A DNA stretch of 64,000 nucleotides from Odontocerum albicorne. Its lineage: Eukaryota; Arthropoda; Insecta; Trichoptera; Odontoceridae. The notes under the pieces are model-generated. The model searched no databases and was not told the origin of the DNA. It was given only the letters and a program-made list of their open reading frames with translations. Shown here in pieces: positions 11,411 through 23,349 of this stretch (its first letter is position 1; every line of letters begins with the position of its first letter). The stretch is from NCBI GenBank assembly GCA_949825065.1, contig OX463846.1:4111366-4175365 (forward strand). Reading direction: 5' to 3'. The position numbers were made by a program, and so were the translations under genes.

Positions 11411-11459
11411 TTCTGCACATCCTCCACATGTTGCTATAAATAAACCTTTATTTATTTAT

Positions 11460-12085
11460 TTAAGTAGAAAATATATTACTTTATAGCTACTTGAATAATA
11501 AACTGTGCTACTAAACGCTAGCACCTTTAACAATACTACTTCTATTTATGTTGTAGCATTATATAATAAGTATTTATTATCATAGAAAATACACCTAATT
11601 TTAATTATCATGTATAAGTTATTTTCGAAATTGATTTGTAAAGAATTCAACATCATTAAAAAATTCATATAATTAAGAACCTCAGCTATACTCCAGTGGT
11701 TTAGTGACCTTGATTTTAAATTGAAAATTCATAACTCAGAACATCAATCTTTTTTTTATAAAATGAAATTTAAAGCGGATTTTAATGTTAAATTAACATT
11801 TCACGAAATTTATTTATTTGAAGTGTCAAAATTTAATAAAAATATACGATATCATTTCGAATGATATTGTTATTATGAATAAATATAATTAATAATGAGA
11901 AAAAAATGCCGTTTTTAATTGATCTCAAAAAAATATGTTAATCTGATATTTTTTAAGCATTTTTGTTATTTTGTCCATGTTTGAATTTTTAATTTTTTTT
12001 GGTATTAAACAAAATTACAGTTTTAATAAATACACCCCAAATTATGTATTTTATTCTAAAAATCAATACCTTCTGTTTCTACACT
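11460..12085. other. Intergenic, nothing recognised
   Basis: Very AT-rich, no supported coding or structural feature. Confidence 0.4.
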
Positions 12086-12655
12086 CTAAAAATCGATTTA
12101 TCTTTATCAATTATATCACTGTCAAAAATCGATTTATTTTTATCAATTATGTCACTGTCAAAAATCGATTTATCTTTATCAATTATATCACTCTCAAAAA
12201 TCGATTTATTTTTATCAATTATGTCACTGTCAAAAATCGATTTATCTTTATCAATTATGTCACTGTCAAAAATCGATTTATCTTTATCAATTATGTCACT
12301 GTCAAAAATCGATTTATCTTTATCAATTATGTCGCTGTCCAAAATCGATTTATCTTTATCAATTATGTCACTGTCAAAAATCGATTTATCTTTATCAATT
12401 ATGTCACTGTCAAAAATCGATTTATCTTTATCAATTATGTCGCTGTCAAAAATCGATTTATCTTTATCAATTATGTCACTGTCAAAAATCGATTTATCTT
12501 TATCAATTATGACACTGTCAAAAATCGATTTATCTTTATCAATTATGTCACTGTCAAAAATCGATTTGTCTTTATCAATTATGTCGCTGTCAAAAATCGA
12601 TTTGTCTTTATCAATTATGTCGCTGTCAAAAATCGATTTATCTTTATCATTATGT
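12086..12655. repeat. 36-bp minisatellite, about 16 copies
   Basis: Sixteen units of AAAAATCGATTTATCTTTAT followed by CAATTATGTCACTGTC, differing mainly at one or two positions. The unit is a multiple of three without stops in several frames, so it stays open in two plus frames (KNRFIFINYVTV and SKIDLSLSIMSL repeats) and one minus frame (DKDKSIFDSDII). No one frame is favoured by substitutions, so a coding role is unlikely. Each unit has a central ATCGAT. Confidence 0.9.
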
Positions 12656-12981
12656 CGCTCGGGACGTTTGTTGATTGATATAATTTTCAATCATTCTTTC
12701 CTTTATCTTCCTCTATCACTTCTACCATTCACATTTGCGCTATATATTCGTTTTGTTAGAATTTTTTCATCATTCATTCCACTTGCTCAAACCATCTCAG
12801 AGTGCCCTTTTTCATTTTAATTAACACATCAGCCTTAATTCCATATTCATCTCTAATCACTGAATCCCTTACTGTTTCTTACATTATCACTCCATGTTTT
12901 CTTCTAAGCGCACATATTTTGGCATCTTTTATTCGGCTCTTTTCAGTATTTTTTCACATCCACGTTTCATTATCATTCATA

Positions 12982-13480
12982 AAAATTGGTACTATAGTTA
13001 GGAAATTCTAGGATGAGTCCTGTGACAGCTCACAAATTTGCCCCATTACAACCTTATGTAATGTATTTACCTAAATAACTTGCTATTTATTAGAATTGAG
13101 GCTTATATTAAAGTTGATAAAATAATTAAAATTACTGAACATCGTAATAAGGTTGTATTGGGGCAAGTTTGTGAGCTGTCACAGGACTCATCCTAGAATT
13201 TCCGAACTATAATATACTTTATTGGTACTATCACCTTTAATCACAAAATTGGTAATATCACCTCTAAAATTGGTACTATCACCTTAAATCACAAAATTAG
13301 TACTATCACCTTTAATCACAAAATTAGTACTATCACCTTTTATCACAAAATTGGTACTATCACCTTTAATCACAAAATTAGTACTATCACCTTTTATCAC
13401 AAAATTGGTAATATCACCTTTAATCACAAAATTGGTAATATCACCTTCAATCACAAAATTGGTACTATCACCTTTAAAAT
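12982..13480. repeat. 27-bp minisatellite, split by a MITE
   Basis: About ten copies of TTAATCACAAAATTGGTACT plus ATCACCT. One half unit (AAAATTGGTACTATA) lies left of the MITE at 12995-13209 and the rest lies right of it from 13220. Confidence 0.85.
12995..13209. mobile_element. Palindromic MITE family E, copy 1
   Basis: Long inverted repeats (about 70 bp per arm: TAGTTAGGAAATTCTAGG... / ...CCTAGAATTTCCGAACTA) flanked by TA on both sides. Related sequence is at 44476, 48923 and 63822. TA target duplications suggest mobilisation by a mariner/Tc1 transposase. It is inserted in the 27-bp minisatellite. Confidence 0.75.
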
Positions 13481-13602
13481 TTTTGATACTGCCCGGTTCG
13501 AGTATATATGTTTGATACTATCGATAATGAAAGTGTAGTTGACTACAATACAATCTCTCATGCGCTAGACGTGTGCGAGTGTTGTTACCTCTCCCCGTGT
13601 AT

Positions 13603-14249
13603 TATGCCATGTTTACACGAGCTTAGTACTTATTGTTTGTATTAAGCTGTTTTGAGACAAGTGAGAAGAAATCGTTTGCACGTTGGTGTTAGGAAGAGGT
13701 ATTAGTAGCACGACATCCGTCCGGAATGGACAACCGCTGCCGCTACCTTGTTTTGAGAAATGTGTTCAAATACCAAAAAAAGAACGAACACGTGCGCTCA
13801 TTTGCCGTTTCAATTTGTCACTAAATACTTGCTGCGGTTGTTTAGACGACCCTGCAAGCTACAAGTGCTTAGTTGAATTGTGGTGGGGGTAGCTGCTACA
13901 AATAACTGCACCTGATCATCCAAGGCAAAATAGAAGGCCGAAGAGGTGTTGGCAGGAGGCAAATCTCCTGGCTGGTGATTGGACTGGCATAAGGGGCGTT
14001 GGAGATCTTTTTCGGGCTGCCGGGGACAAAGATGTCTACTCTCAGGGGATATTCAACGTTGAGGGGGACCTGACATCACACTGAGAAGAAGTAGCTGCTT
14101 GTCGCTTAGTAAATAAGTCGGCCTCCTATTCACTTGCACTTGCCAGATTAACTAATGCTTAGTACTAATATGCTTGTTTACACGTGGATACAAGTGCGAG
14201 TGAGAAGCACTAATGCCAAGTACTAAGCTCGTGTAAACATGGCATTACG
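13603..14249. mobile_element. Inverted-repeat element seeding the 190-bp array
   Basis: TGCCATGTTTACACGAGC followed by TTAGTACTT at the left is matched inverted at the right by AAGTACTAA then GCTCGTGTAAACATGGCA. The interior carries a fragment around 13930-14095 that might be a LINE C-terminal remnant (weak). The superfamily is unknown and no clear target duplication was found. Confidence 0.5.
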
Positions 14250-15290
14250 AACAACGAGTTACATCCCTACTCCAGTGATTATAATCCCAATGGAACGATT
14301 AATGGGGTCGAATACAATGATGTCTTGAATTACCAATTTACTAATGCTTAGTACTAATATGCTAGTTTAAACGTGGATACAAGTGCGAGTGAGAAGCACT
14401 AATGCTAAGTACTAAGCTCGTGTAAACATGGCATTACGAACAACGAGTTCTATCCCTACTCCAGTGATTACAATCCCAATGGAACGATTAATGGGGTCGA
14501 ATACAATGATGTCTTGAATTACCAATTTACTAATGCTTAGTACTAATATGCTTGCTTACACATGGTTACAAGTGCGAGTGAGAAGCACTAATGCCAAGTA
14601 CTAAGCTCGTGTAAACATGGCATTACGAACAACGAGTTCCATCCCTACTCCAGTGATTATAATCCCAATGGATCGATTAATGGGGTCGAATACAATGATG
14701 TCTTGAATTACCAATTTACTAATGCTTAGTACTAATATGCTAGTTTAAACGTGGATACAAGTGCGAGTGAGAAGCACTAATGCTAAGTACTAAGCTCGTG
14801 TAAACATGGCATTACGAACAACGAGTTCTATCCCTACTCCAGTGATTATAATCCCAATGGAACGATTAATGGGGTCGAATACAATGATGTCTTGAATTAC
14901 CAATTTACTAATGCTTAGTACTAATATGCTTGCTTACACATGGTTACAAGTGCGAGTGAGAAGCACTAATGCTAAGTACTAAGCTCGTGTAAACATGGCA
15001 TTACGAACAACGAGTTACATCCCTACTCCAGTGATTATAATCCCAATGGAACGATTAATGGGGTCGAATACAATGATGTCTTGAATTACCAATTTACTAA
15101 TGCTTAGTACTAATATGCTAGTTTACACATGGTTACAAGTGCGAGTGAGAAGCACTAATGCCAAGTACTAAGCTCGTGTAAACATGGCATTACGAACAAC
15201 GAGTTCCATCCCTACTCCAGTGATTATAATCCCAATGGAACGATTAATGGGGTCGAATACAATGATGTCTTGAATTACCGATCCTAATAA
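14150..15290. repeat. 190-bp tandem array, six copies
   Basis: TGATGTCTTGAATTACC recurs every 189-190 bp six times. Each unit has an ~85-bp piece with inverted ends (GTTTACACGTGG ... CTCGTGTAAAC) and an ~105-bp spacer (CGAACAACGAGTT ... GGGGTCGAATACAATGATG). Units are about 95-98% alike. Alternate units share variants (e.g. GTTTAAACGTGGATAC versus CTTACACATGGTTAC), which suggests amplification of dimers. Confidence 0.9.
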
Positions 15291-15604
15291 CTTGAAGTAT
15301 ACGATACAAATTAATGAAAAACATGAACTAGACTAGTAATTCTCACAGAAGCCACATCCCTAACCAACTTATAACTGTTGAAAATAAATTTTCAATTATT
15401 TTGTTTTCAACAAACTATACACATTGATCAGACTATTTGTATGGTAATAAGCATTGAATTATGTCATTATCATATGTTATTTAACATTTAATTAAAATAA
15501 TAACCTCTATAAATATTAACTGAGGCGAGCATTACCATTAAAAATAATAATGATTAGAAAAAATATTTAATAACTTAGATGAGGTATAGTGAATAATAAA
15601 CTAA

Positions 15605-15690
15605 TGGTGTTGTAGTTGGTAAAACGTCTATTTTACAGCCCAGTGATTACGGGTTCAATTCCTGTTGGTGCTTAAATTTATAAAAAGGGT
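15605..15690 (+). mobile_element. tRNA-like SINE head fragment
   Basis: TTGTAGTTGGTAAAACGTC and GGGTTCAATTCC form A- and B-box-like motifs about 35 bp apart. Only the head remains. Confidence 0.5.
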
Positions 15691-15868
15691 TCCAGTTCCG
15701 GTTTTCATTAAAGGCCTCGTTAACATATTTCTGGTTGATTGAAAAAAAATTCTACCTTGTAATAAACTCATCAGTTTATAATTTATACAATGAAATTGTA
15801 ATGTAATGACTTTTGTTGTATTTATCGTGAAATATTGTTTCAAGTGAGCTTCAAATCTGTAATATTAA

Positions 15869-16035
15869 CCGTGGCCTAGTTGGTAAGATGCTTGTCTCAT
15901 AATCCGGAGGTTGTGGATTCGATTCAAGTCTTGTAAGGCCTCTTTTACGTCTTTCTAGTTGATTGGAAGATATTGCCACATGGCTATAAGCCCGCCAGGT
16001 TATACTGTATAGAATGAAAGTGTAATATAGTACAA
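15869..16035 (+). mobile_element. tRNA-derived SINE, main family
   Basis: Full architecture: head with GTGGCCTAGTTGGTAAGATG and B box GTGGATTCGATTC; body CTAGTTGATTGGAAGATATT, CACATGGCTATAAGCCCGCC; tail AGGTTATACTGTATAGAATG, AAAGTGTAATATAGTAC. This defines the family that recurs at 18980-20315, 31490, 40690 and 41960. Confidence 0.75.
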
Positions 16036-17204
16036 TACTTTTTAATTACTATTGAAAATCGAGCTTAACGTCACCGGGTTGAAAATAAACGTTGAACTTT
16101 TAGATTACGGGGTTTGTTTTACGAGTATATTAAGTGTCATCATTAAATACGGAAATTATTATTTAAGAAGAAGTACGTGTATATTGTACTATTTTGAAAT
16201 CCTGATTAAACAGGCCATCTTTTGATGTAACTTGCCTGGTTAGCGTAGTAAATTATTTTTACAGTATGATGAGAAAAAGTTAGCTGATAAAAAATATTAA
16301 TTTTTATGATCGGATAAAAAACTATTTTTTTTTCGAACGTTAAGGTTTTTTTGTTTTATATCGGACTCCGACTAATAGCAGGGCTATCTAGGATTGCGAT
16401 ACAACCATTAAAATCATAAAATATGGCAATTTGTAGTCACAGCATACAAACATTTGGCGCAGGGTAGCTACATACTTTCACAATTTTCAAAGAAATGCCT
16501 ATAACTCGAAAAGTATAAGGCTTTTGCAAGATTTTTTTTTAACTCTGAACCATCATAAGATTGCCTTTTCCTCGATACCGGCTTGACGTCGAGTTACTGG
16601 ACACTGTATATATTTCCATTGCTTGAATGGTCGTTTCGGATTACTAGATCATTTTGAATTATCATTATCATCACTTTTACGTGATGTGCCAGTTTGGATA
16701 AGTAGAGAGAACAAATATTCACTTAATTCTATCCTCATACACCTCGTCATGCATAATATTTTATTTAGAAGGTTACTCAACACGTCTGCAACAACTTCAT
16801 TTTATTTAACACGTTAGCTCGTCATTTATAATTAACTTAAATTTATTTGATTGGTTACATATTTTTTTACGTAAAACAACGGCCTATATCAGCTGTTTCA
16901 CTTGCCTCATTGCCTGACTTATGCTCGTGAAATGCACACTTAAAAAATCAAACTAAAAGTAGTATATAGATTTAATGATAAGGGATAAAATATCAGTTCC
17001 GTGCAAGACATACCCCTTATCTCGCCCTTGCATAAAAGCCTCAGGAAAAGGGATGTTTCTTCCTGCTTTGATTATTTAATTTTATTTTGATAAAAAGGTT
17101 ACGCTAAGGTTCATAATAGAGAAAGTACATTTATGTTATTTATTTATTTATGGTCCATTTAGATTAGTAACTTTTTTTACAAAATACAATAAAAAATCAT
17201 AAAC
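16036..17204. other. Intergenic, nothing recognised
   Basis: Short frames only (for example 16623-16817), without family similarity or splice support. Confidence 0.35.
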
Positions 17205-17724
17205 ACTTTAATATCTCTATAAATATAAAAAATACTGGGTTCAGACTTTAGATATTCTTCTGAAATACATTTACGCATTGAATGAAAAAAATAATATTAA
17301 TAATAATAATTAGTTATCGGCCACTTATCGGCCACATCAGAGATATTTTGTGAAAATCGGGAATAAATTCACTAATACAATCAAACGTGTGCCAGTGTGT
17401 GACGTAGGTATATTCATTCTAAAAAAACCGCTATGGGTGAGGAAGCGATGCTATTCACGTCTCACTCTCACTTTACTTCGGTATATGGGAACGCAAGAAA
17501 TAGAATCTCAGTTCGCTCGCTTCTCTCGCGAACTTTCGTTTGAAGTGGTCGCTTCACCCGTTTTGTGAACGTCGGCCGATGTTTTTTTTTCATGTTTTCA
17601 GCAATTAAATTTCAATTATTATCACTTCTGACTTCAAATTTAATTCATTTAAGCGATTGACTATGAATATTCTCCGATTTTAAATCACTCATTTTTTAAG
17701 GAAAGAATTTTTTAGAAAGGTTAA
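17205..17724 (+). mobile_element. MITE family A, copy 2 (5' truncated)
   Basis: Matches copy 3 from AACACTTTAATATCTCTATA to the 3' end GAAAGGTTAA. The left ~45 bp including the first TTAA is missing. The right TTAA is at 17721-17724. Confidence 0.75.
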
Positions 17725-18975
17725 CGAGTTGTAGAAATAAACATTTAAAAGTTTGTACATAGTAAAAAATATGTAGCGATGTTCGTTATCAATTTAGCGT
17801 GTGTCCTATTAGGACGTGCTGATGATGTTGATGTTGACATCGCTATATTCGTTTTAGTCGAATTCTGCGTTCCTTTTCGTTCGGGGTCATCAATGTAGCG
17901 TGATGCTTTATTCGATACGTCGTGATGATTTTGATATGTATTTAAAATAAATATAAAACTCAGGAATGCGGATAAAAGTGAAAGTGAATAGCGGGTAAAT
18001 AATAACAAGTCTTGACAGTTGGATGAATAATAATGTTTATTTGTCTACAAGTAGGTATTTTATAGTAGTGAGTGAATGTGCTCGCAATATATACTTTGTC
18101 TCACTCCTGCGCGTGCACTAGTGTAGGCGGGTAGTATATTTATTTGCCGAGACGGCGAGACAGAACGTAAATACTATTTGTGAGTAAACATTGTTGACGT
18201 TTCTAGTATGTGACAATTGTAAATAGTTCAGAGTTTGATTCATCGGTCGTTGACCCTGTATGAACATAATTTATTTTGACGACAAATTATGTTTGACAAT
18301 TATTTATTTATTTGACAATTATTTATTTATTTATGGACGTAGGTATCCTACAAATATAAAAGAAATTAAACGTAATACTAAAAGAAACTAATGATGAAGA
18401 TTAAAAATGTTATGAAAATAGTTTTATCCTTTCCAGTAGTGACATTGTTCCATATACTAAAACTTGCAAGAAGCTCAATTCAAAATGTATCCAACGAGCC
18501 ATAGAAAATATCTATATCCGGGAATTTCATAATCGGGTCATCCCTCTTTACTCCATACTCCTTTTAATTTGGAAGACAGTTCCGTGATGGATTTCATAAC
18601 GAAGTGGCATCCCTGTTACTCTTTGATCTTCCCGGGATACTTTTCAGACAATCAATTGACTGGAACTAATATGATTAGCGCAACTCGATAAAAGGCAGAT
18701 CCGTTTATTAAAGTCCAGGGTCAGTCATTTTCAATATCAACTGTTCATCGAGGCCAAGCGAGACTTCTAGTTAATCATGTAGGTCAAGGGTTCTCAAGTT
18801 TCTCCAGACTTCCTCTTAACAAGATAATTTTTTCCCGAACTCTTCTTCAAGAGACATTTTATTACATTTTTTTGAACATTCAGCCACAAGCTATAAAATG
18901 TTTCTATAGAGATCGAATAAAACCCTTAAGTTTTCGGACTAAGGATATAAAAAAGGTGATAGACTGAAACAAAAA
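17725..18975. other. Intergenic, nothing recognised
   Basis: A short direct duplication of TTATTTATTTGACAA is at 18300-18330. No gene is supported. Confidence 0.35.
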
Positions 18976-18979
18976 ACCG

Positions 18980-20315
18980 ACAACCTTCGTGGCCTAAAGA
19001 CACCTCTCTTCCAACCAGATTTATTTTAAAAGGATATCAGTCTGGTTTTCATTTAAGGCATCTTTATCATCTCTCTGGTTGGTTGTAAAAGATTGCCACG
19101 TGGCAATAAACCCACCAGGTTGTATTGTATATAACGAAAGTGTAATACGATACAATTTATTTTTATGCTTCGTTTGCAATTTTGTTTAACCTATAAGCTT
19201 TATTTTAGTAAAATAAATAAATATATAAATTAATAGTCCGGATATTAAGATGAATTTCAGTCTGGTTTTCATTTAAGGCATCTTTATCATCTCTCTGGTT
19301 GGTTGTAAAAGATTGCCACGTGGCAATAAACCCACCAGGTTGTATTGTATATAACGAAAGTGTAATACGATACAATTTATTTTCATGCTTCGTTTGCAAT
19401 TTTGTTTAACCTATAAGCTTTATTTTAGTAAAATAAATAAATATATAAATTAATAGTCCGGATATTAAGATGAATTTCAGTCTGGTTTTCATTTAAGGCA
19501 TCTTTATCATCTTTCTGGTTGGTTGTAAAAGATTGCCACGTGGCAATAAGCTCACCAGGTTGTATTGTATATAACGAAAGTGCATTACGATACAATTTAT
19601 TTGTATGCTTCGTTTGTAATTGTGTTTAACCTATAAGCTATATTCTAGTAAAATAAATAAATATATAAATTAATGGTCCGGATATTAAAATGAACAACCT
19701 TTGTGGCCTAAAGACACCTGTCTTCTAGCCCGGAGTTTTCGAGTTCAAATCCCATTGGAACCCAGATTTTTTTAAAAGGATTTCGGTCTGGTTTTCATTT
19801 AAGGCATCTTTAACATCTCTCTGGTTGGTTGTAAAAGATTGCCACGTGGCAATAAACTCACCAGGTTGTATTGTATATAACGAAATTGTAATACGATACA
19901 AGTTATTTTTATGCTTCGTTTTTAATTGTGTTTAACCTATAAGCTATATTTTAGTAAAATAAATAAATATATAAATTAATGGTCCGGATATTAAAATGAA
20001 CAACCTTTGTGGCCTAAAGACACCTGTCTTCTAGCCCGGAGTTTTCGAGTTCAAATCCCATTGGAACCCAGATTTTTTTAAAAGGATTTCGGTCTGGTTT
20101 TCATTTAAGGCATCTTTAACATCTCTCTGGTTGGTTGTAAAAGATTGCCACGTGGCAATAAACTCACCAGGTTGTATTGTATATAACGAAATTGTAATAC
20201 GATACAAGTTATTTTTATGCTTCGTTTTTAATTGTGTTTAACCTATAAGCTATATTTTAGTAAAATAAATAAATATATAAATTAATGGTCCGGATACTAA
20301 AATGAATAACCTTCA
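18980..20315 (+). repeat. Tandem SINE satellite, five units of 220 and 306 bp
   Basis: TCTGGTTTTCATTTAAGGCA recurs at 19041, 19261, 19481, 19787 and 20093, giving periods of 220, 220, 306 and 306 bp. The long units hold the full SINE (tRNA-like head TTTGTGGCCTAAAGACACC, B box GAGTTCAAATCCC, body, tail) plus a constant 3' flank (TTTAACCTATAAGC ... TAATGGTCCGGATATTAA). The short units lack the ~86-bp head. Because the flank is included in every unit, this arose by tandem duplication of one locus, not repeated insertion. Confidence 0.88.
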
Positions 20316-21540
20316 ATTCCAATGACATCTTTTATTCAACAAGTTGCTTCTTGTCTTTACATCCTTTATGCATGTTCTGACCATATACCGGGCTTTATCT
20401 GCATGGATTTAACTATATGGAAAGTCGATATTCACGGCAAGGGTTTAAATATTTCACCGCTACGTTGGTTTTCCAATTGCCTATTTGACAAATTTGTGAG
20501 AGCTGGCTCGTTGGTATTTACAGTAAAATCATTTTTATATTCGGCAAAAAAAAAATCAATGTGAGGCAAAAAAAAACAATCCTTTTACGATCGAGTAAAA
20601 TTACAAGTAACATTTTGCCTATCTTTCGTTTATTTGTATCACATTTCAGTCAATTTTTTCGCAAACTCATTGTTTTCTTTTTCCGACTTACAATGTTTCC
20701 GAGAGGTATATTTTTATTATGCCTATAAAATCTAATTGTTTTATTTATTCGCTAAAATATACACTTTTATACTTTATTCTAATTTGCATTAAAAAATCGC
20801 CTAGTATAGCAGCAATATTCTATTTTTCCATTTATTTGATCTTGGAGACTGTAAGAAGCATTGTGTTATGTATCTACTGCGAGCGCATGTTAATCTTATC
20901 TTCTTATCTCATTCACCCTCAATATATTATGCAAACCAATGTACCACTTATCTAAGAACCTATTAATATTGGCATTATCTGTAACACTGTATAATCACCA
21001 AAACCGATGTTATCTTATCCACATTCAAATAAATATTATAAGTTATATTATACCCTTGTCAAGCTTATCGATACTAACCATGTACTAGATCCTAAAAATA
21101 TTAGCGCTATCACATTAGTGTCAATTTAACTTCAATGCATTATATTTAAGTTATCCTCTCGTCTGCCCAAATCAATAAAGATTAAATATCACTAAATGGG
21201 TAAGCTGCGATGGATAAATCACCGATATCGATTTGACCTTAAAGGGCAAACATAACATGCTCAACGAATTCCTTCTTAATCTATTGAAGGGTCGTGGTAT
21301 AGTTATCTTTGCTTTAAATAGGACGTCATATCTGAGGCAGCATCACTATTCTTAAAGCCGCTAAGATATTAACATCATCCTTATTATAATACTTTTAATA
21401 TTATACATCAATGTAATTCAACCTTCATACAAATAAAACTACACGTTGAAATTCTAAAAGTGTTTTCGTTGCAAAAAGGCCATAACAATTGTGACAAAAC
21501 TATTATTGTATTATATTCGACCCCTTTTTTATTCAATACA
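20316..21540. other. Intergenic, nothing recognised
   Basis: Open frames at 20322-20564 and 20719-20955 have no family similarity, no signal for splicing and ordinary AT-rich composition. Confidence 0.3.
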
Positions 21541-21930
21541 ACCTTGTGGATTTATTAGCTTGTGGCAATTGCTTCCAGCCATCGTTGGTTTTTTATTTAA
21601 ATCTGGGTACCAACGGGAATCCAGACATATTTACGAGTACGTCTTATCAATTCTTACCTTAATCACATTCCATGAGACAATATTGTCTCAGATCTCATCC
21701 ATCGAGCCTTCAAACTTAGAATAGGCACGTACCTCGTGATTTGTTATCGCACATATAGGTAATCCAATTCCGCACGTCGAAAGGCAACAACACAAGTACA
21801 CGTCTAGTACTTTTAATCATTGTTCCTAGACAAGTTCGTTTACGGGTTCTTTTTTTGGGTACCATCGAGAATCGAATCCGAAACTCTTGGATGAAAGACA
21901 AGCGCCAACTAGATCAAGAAGTTATTTCAA
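21541..21930 (-). mobile_element. SINE fragments, minus orientation
   Basis: Body-like sequence (ACAACCTTGTGGATTTATTA, TTGTGGCAATTGCTTCCAGC) at 21541-21640 and a tRNA-like head (GAATCGAATCCGAAACTC, GCGCCAACTAGATC) at 21835-21930, separated by unrelated bases. They may be one diverged or interrupted copy or two copies. Confidence 0.5.
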
Positions 21931-22204
21931 CGATTAATTCGCTCTTGAAAAAAAAATGTTCTATATAAAACGACTTCATGCTTCCTTAGATATCCCAGAA
22001 TAAGTTAAATATAGGTAAGGTATTTTTTTGCGTATACGTCCATATTATTTATGGTTACTATTAAACCTCATAATTGAGGTAGAATGATAGAATACATATT
22101 TTTTTCATAAATTAAAGGGATTTACACGATTTCCTTTTGTTGAAATATCATATATGTCCTAGTGCCTCCATTCACGAAGTACTGAGTCACTGACAGAGTT
22201 AACT

Positions 22205-23065
22205 TTGCTTCTGGAGTTGCCCTGCATCAACATGTGGAAGGTTTCGATTCTGCAAAGCAACTTGCATCTCGTTCTACAAGTGAGCCCATCTGTTTTCTAT
22301 ATCTCAAGATCTATCCATAAAAATCCCAAAAAAAAACAATTATTGTTCTATGTAAGCGTTTGTAGCGACCATGCGTGCGGTCACTGAACCCACTGAGGCG
22401 ATCTTTGGCCGCTCGGTCATTGAACTCGCACTGTAAGGAATGCGAGACAGCACTGGGCGAAGGTCGCCCGCGCGGTCATTGAACTCACTAGTAGCGAACA
22501 GCGAGAGCGAGACACCGACATATCTCTTGCCTCTCCTGCAGACCATAGTATGAAATGTATATAGAACGCGCAACAATAACCATGTGTCCGGTGAAGCGAG
22601 ACAGCGACATGTTCTGCGCCGTTCTATACATTATAAATACAGACGCTTTCAATAAACTTTCTCTCTTTGCTTATCTCGATCTCGACGACTTTTATTCAAA
22701 CAACCTCATCCTTATATGCGAAACACAAGTCCCTAAACGTTGTTCCACTAAAAACAAATCTAAGTTCTTTACCACAATAAAATAAGTCTTTGACAATTAC
22801 GTAAGTTTGCTTAGTGAAGTTTGGTAATATTTTATGGTATACATACATACTCGTATATTGAACTTAAATATACATATCAATATTAAATCATTTTAAACAA
22901 TGACTTTGTAATTTATTATAACTACGACTTTTTGTATCTCAGATATTTTTGTATCTAAGATAAAGTTTTGTATTTTTTTGTCAATAATTTTAAATACGTG
23001 TATAACTTGTCACATATTCATTTATATATAATATAAAAGACACTGTTGTGTCGTTAATTAAATTA
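22205..23065 (+). repeat. Repeat family G, copy 2, interrupted
   Basis: 22205-22340 and 22880-23065 match consecutive parts of 7010-7330. The intervening 22340-22880 is extra and contains the LTR-like island at 22361-22728. The tail again ends GTTAATTAAATTAAATAAAT. Confidence 0.6.
22361..22728 (+). mobile_element. Candidate solo LTR 2
   Basis: A GC-rich island begins TGTAGCGACCATGCGTGCGG. It contains TATAAATAC at about 22630 and CAATAAAC at about 22650, then ends near CGAAACACA. Several GCGGTCA(C/T)TGAAC motifs recur within it and resemble those of the island at 9571. It is inserted in repeat G copy 2. No target duplication was found and the ends are approximate. Confidence 0.45.
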
Positions 23066-23094
23066 AATAAATAACATATGCTTATGACAATTCT

Positions 23095-23345
23095 TAGGGC
23101 CCATTTTCGTGGCTAAGAAGACAGTTGGAAGAGGATTGTAGTCACTGAAAGCGTAGAAGGACAACGCACAAAACTAAGAACCCCTATACGTTAGACTGAC
23201 CAAGTAAGGGATGTAACTGAACTACCCTTGACTGCTGCTCTTCGAACTACGGAGTACAGGATTGGATAGAAAAAAATCTCCAAGGGCTACTTTGAGAGCC
23301 AAAATGTTGAATCATAATATACACGACAGGATGAATAGAGGAAAA
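23095..23345 (+). mobile_element. LINE C-terminal fragment
   Basis: With one stop the frame reads GQRTKLRTPIR, TDQVRDVTELPLTAALRTTE, YRIG and KKISKGYF. This is the typical C-terminal 'R..W.D.(I/V)......L...A..R..WR' block of insect I/Jockey-type LINEs. At least two stops make it a relic. Confidence 0.6.
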
Positions 23346-23349
23346 ATAT

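Noticed and set aside
11971..12820. Long open frames of 203-273 codons on both strands
   Set aside because: They exist only because the 36-bp satellite unit has no stops in these frames; no start context, splice signals or codon bias supports a gene.
16623..16817. 64-codon frame as a small gene
   Set aside because: Chance-length frame in AT-rich DNA, without similarity or regulatory context.
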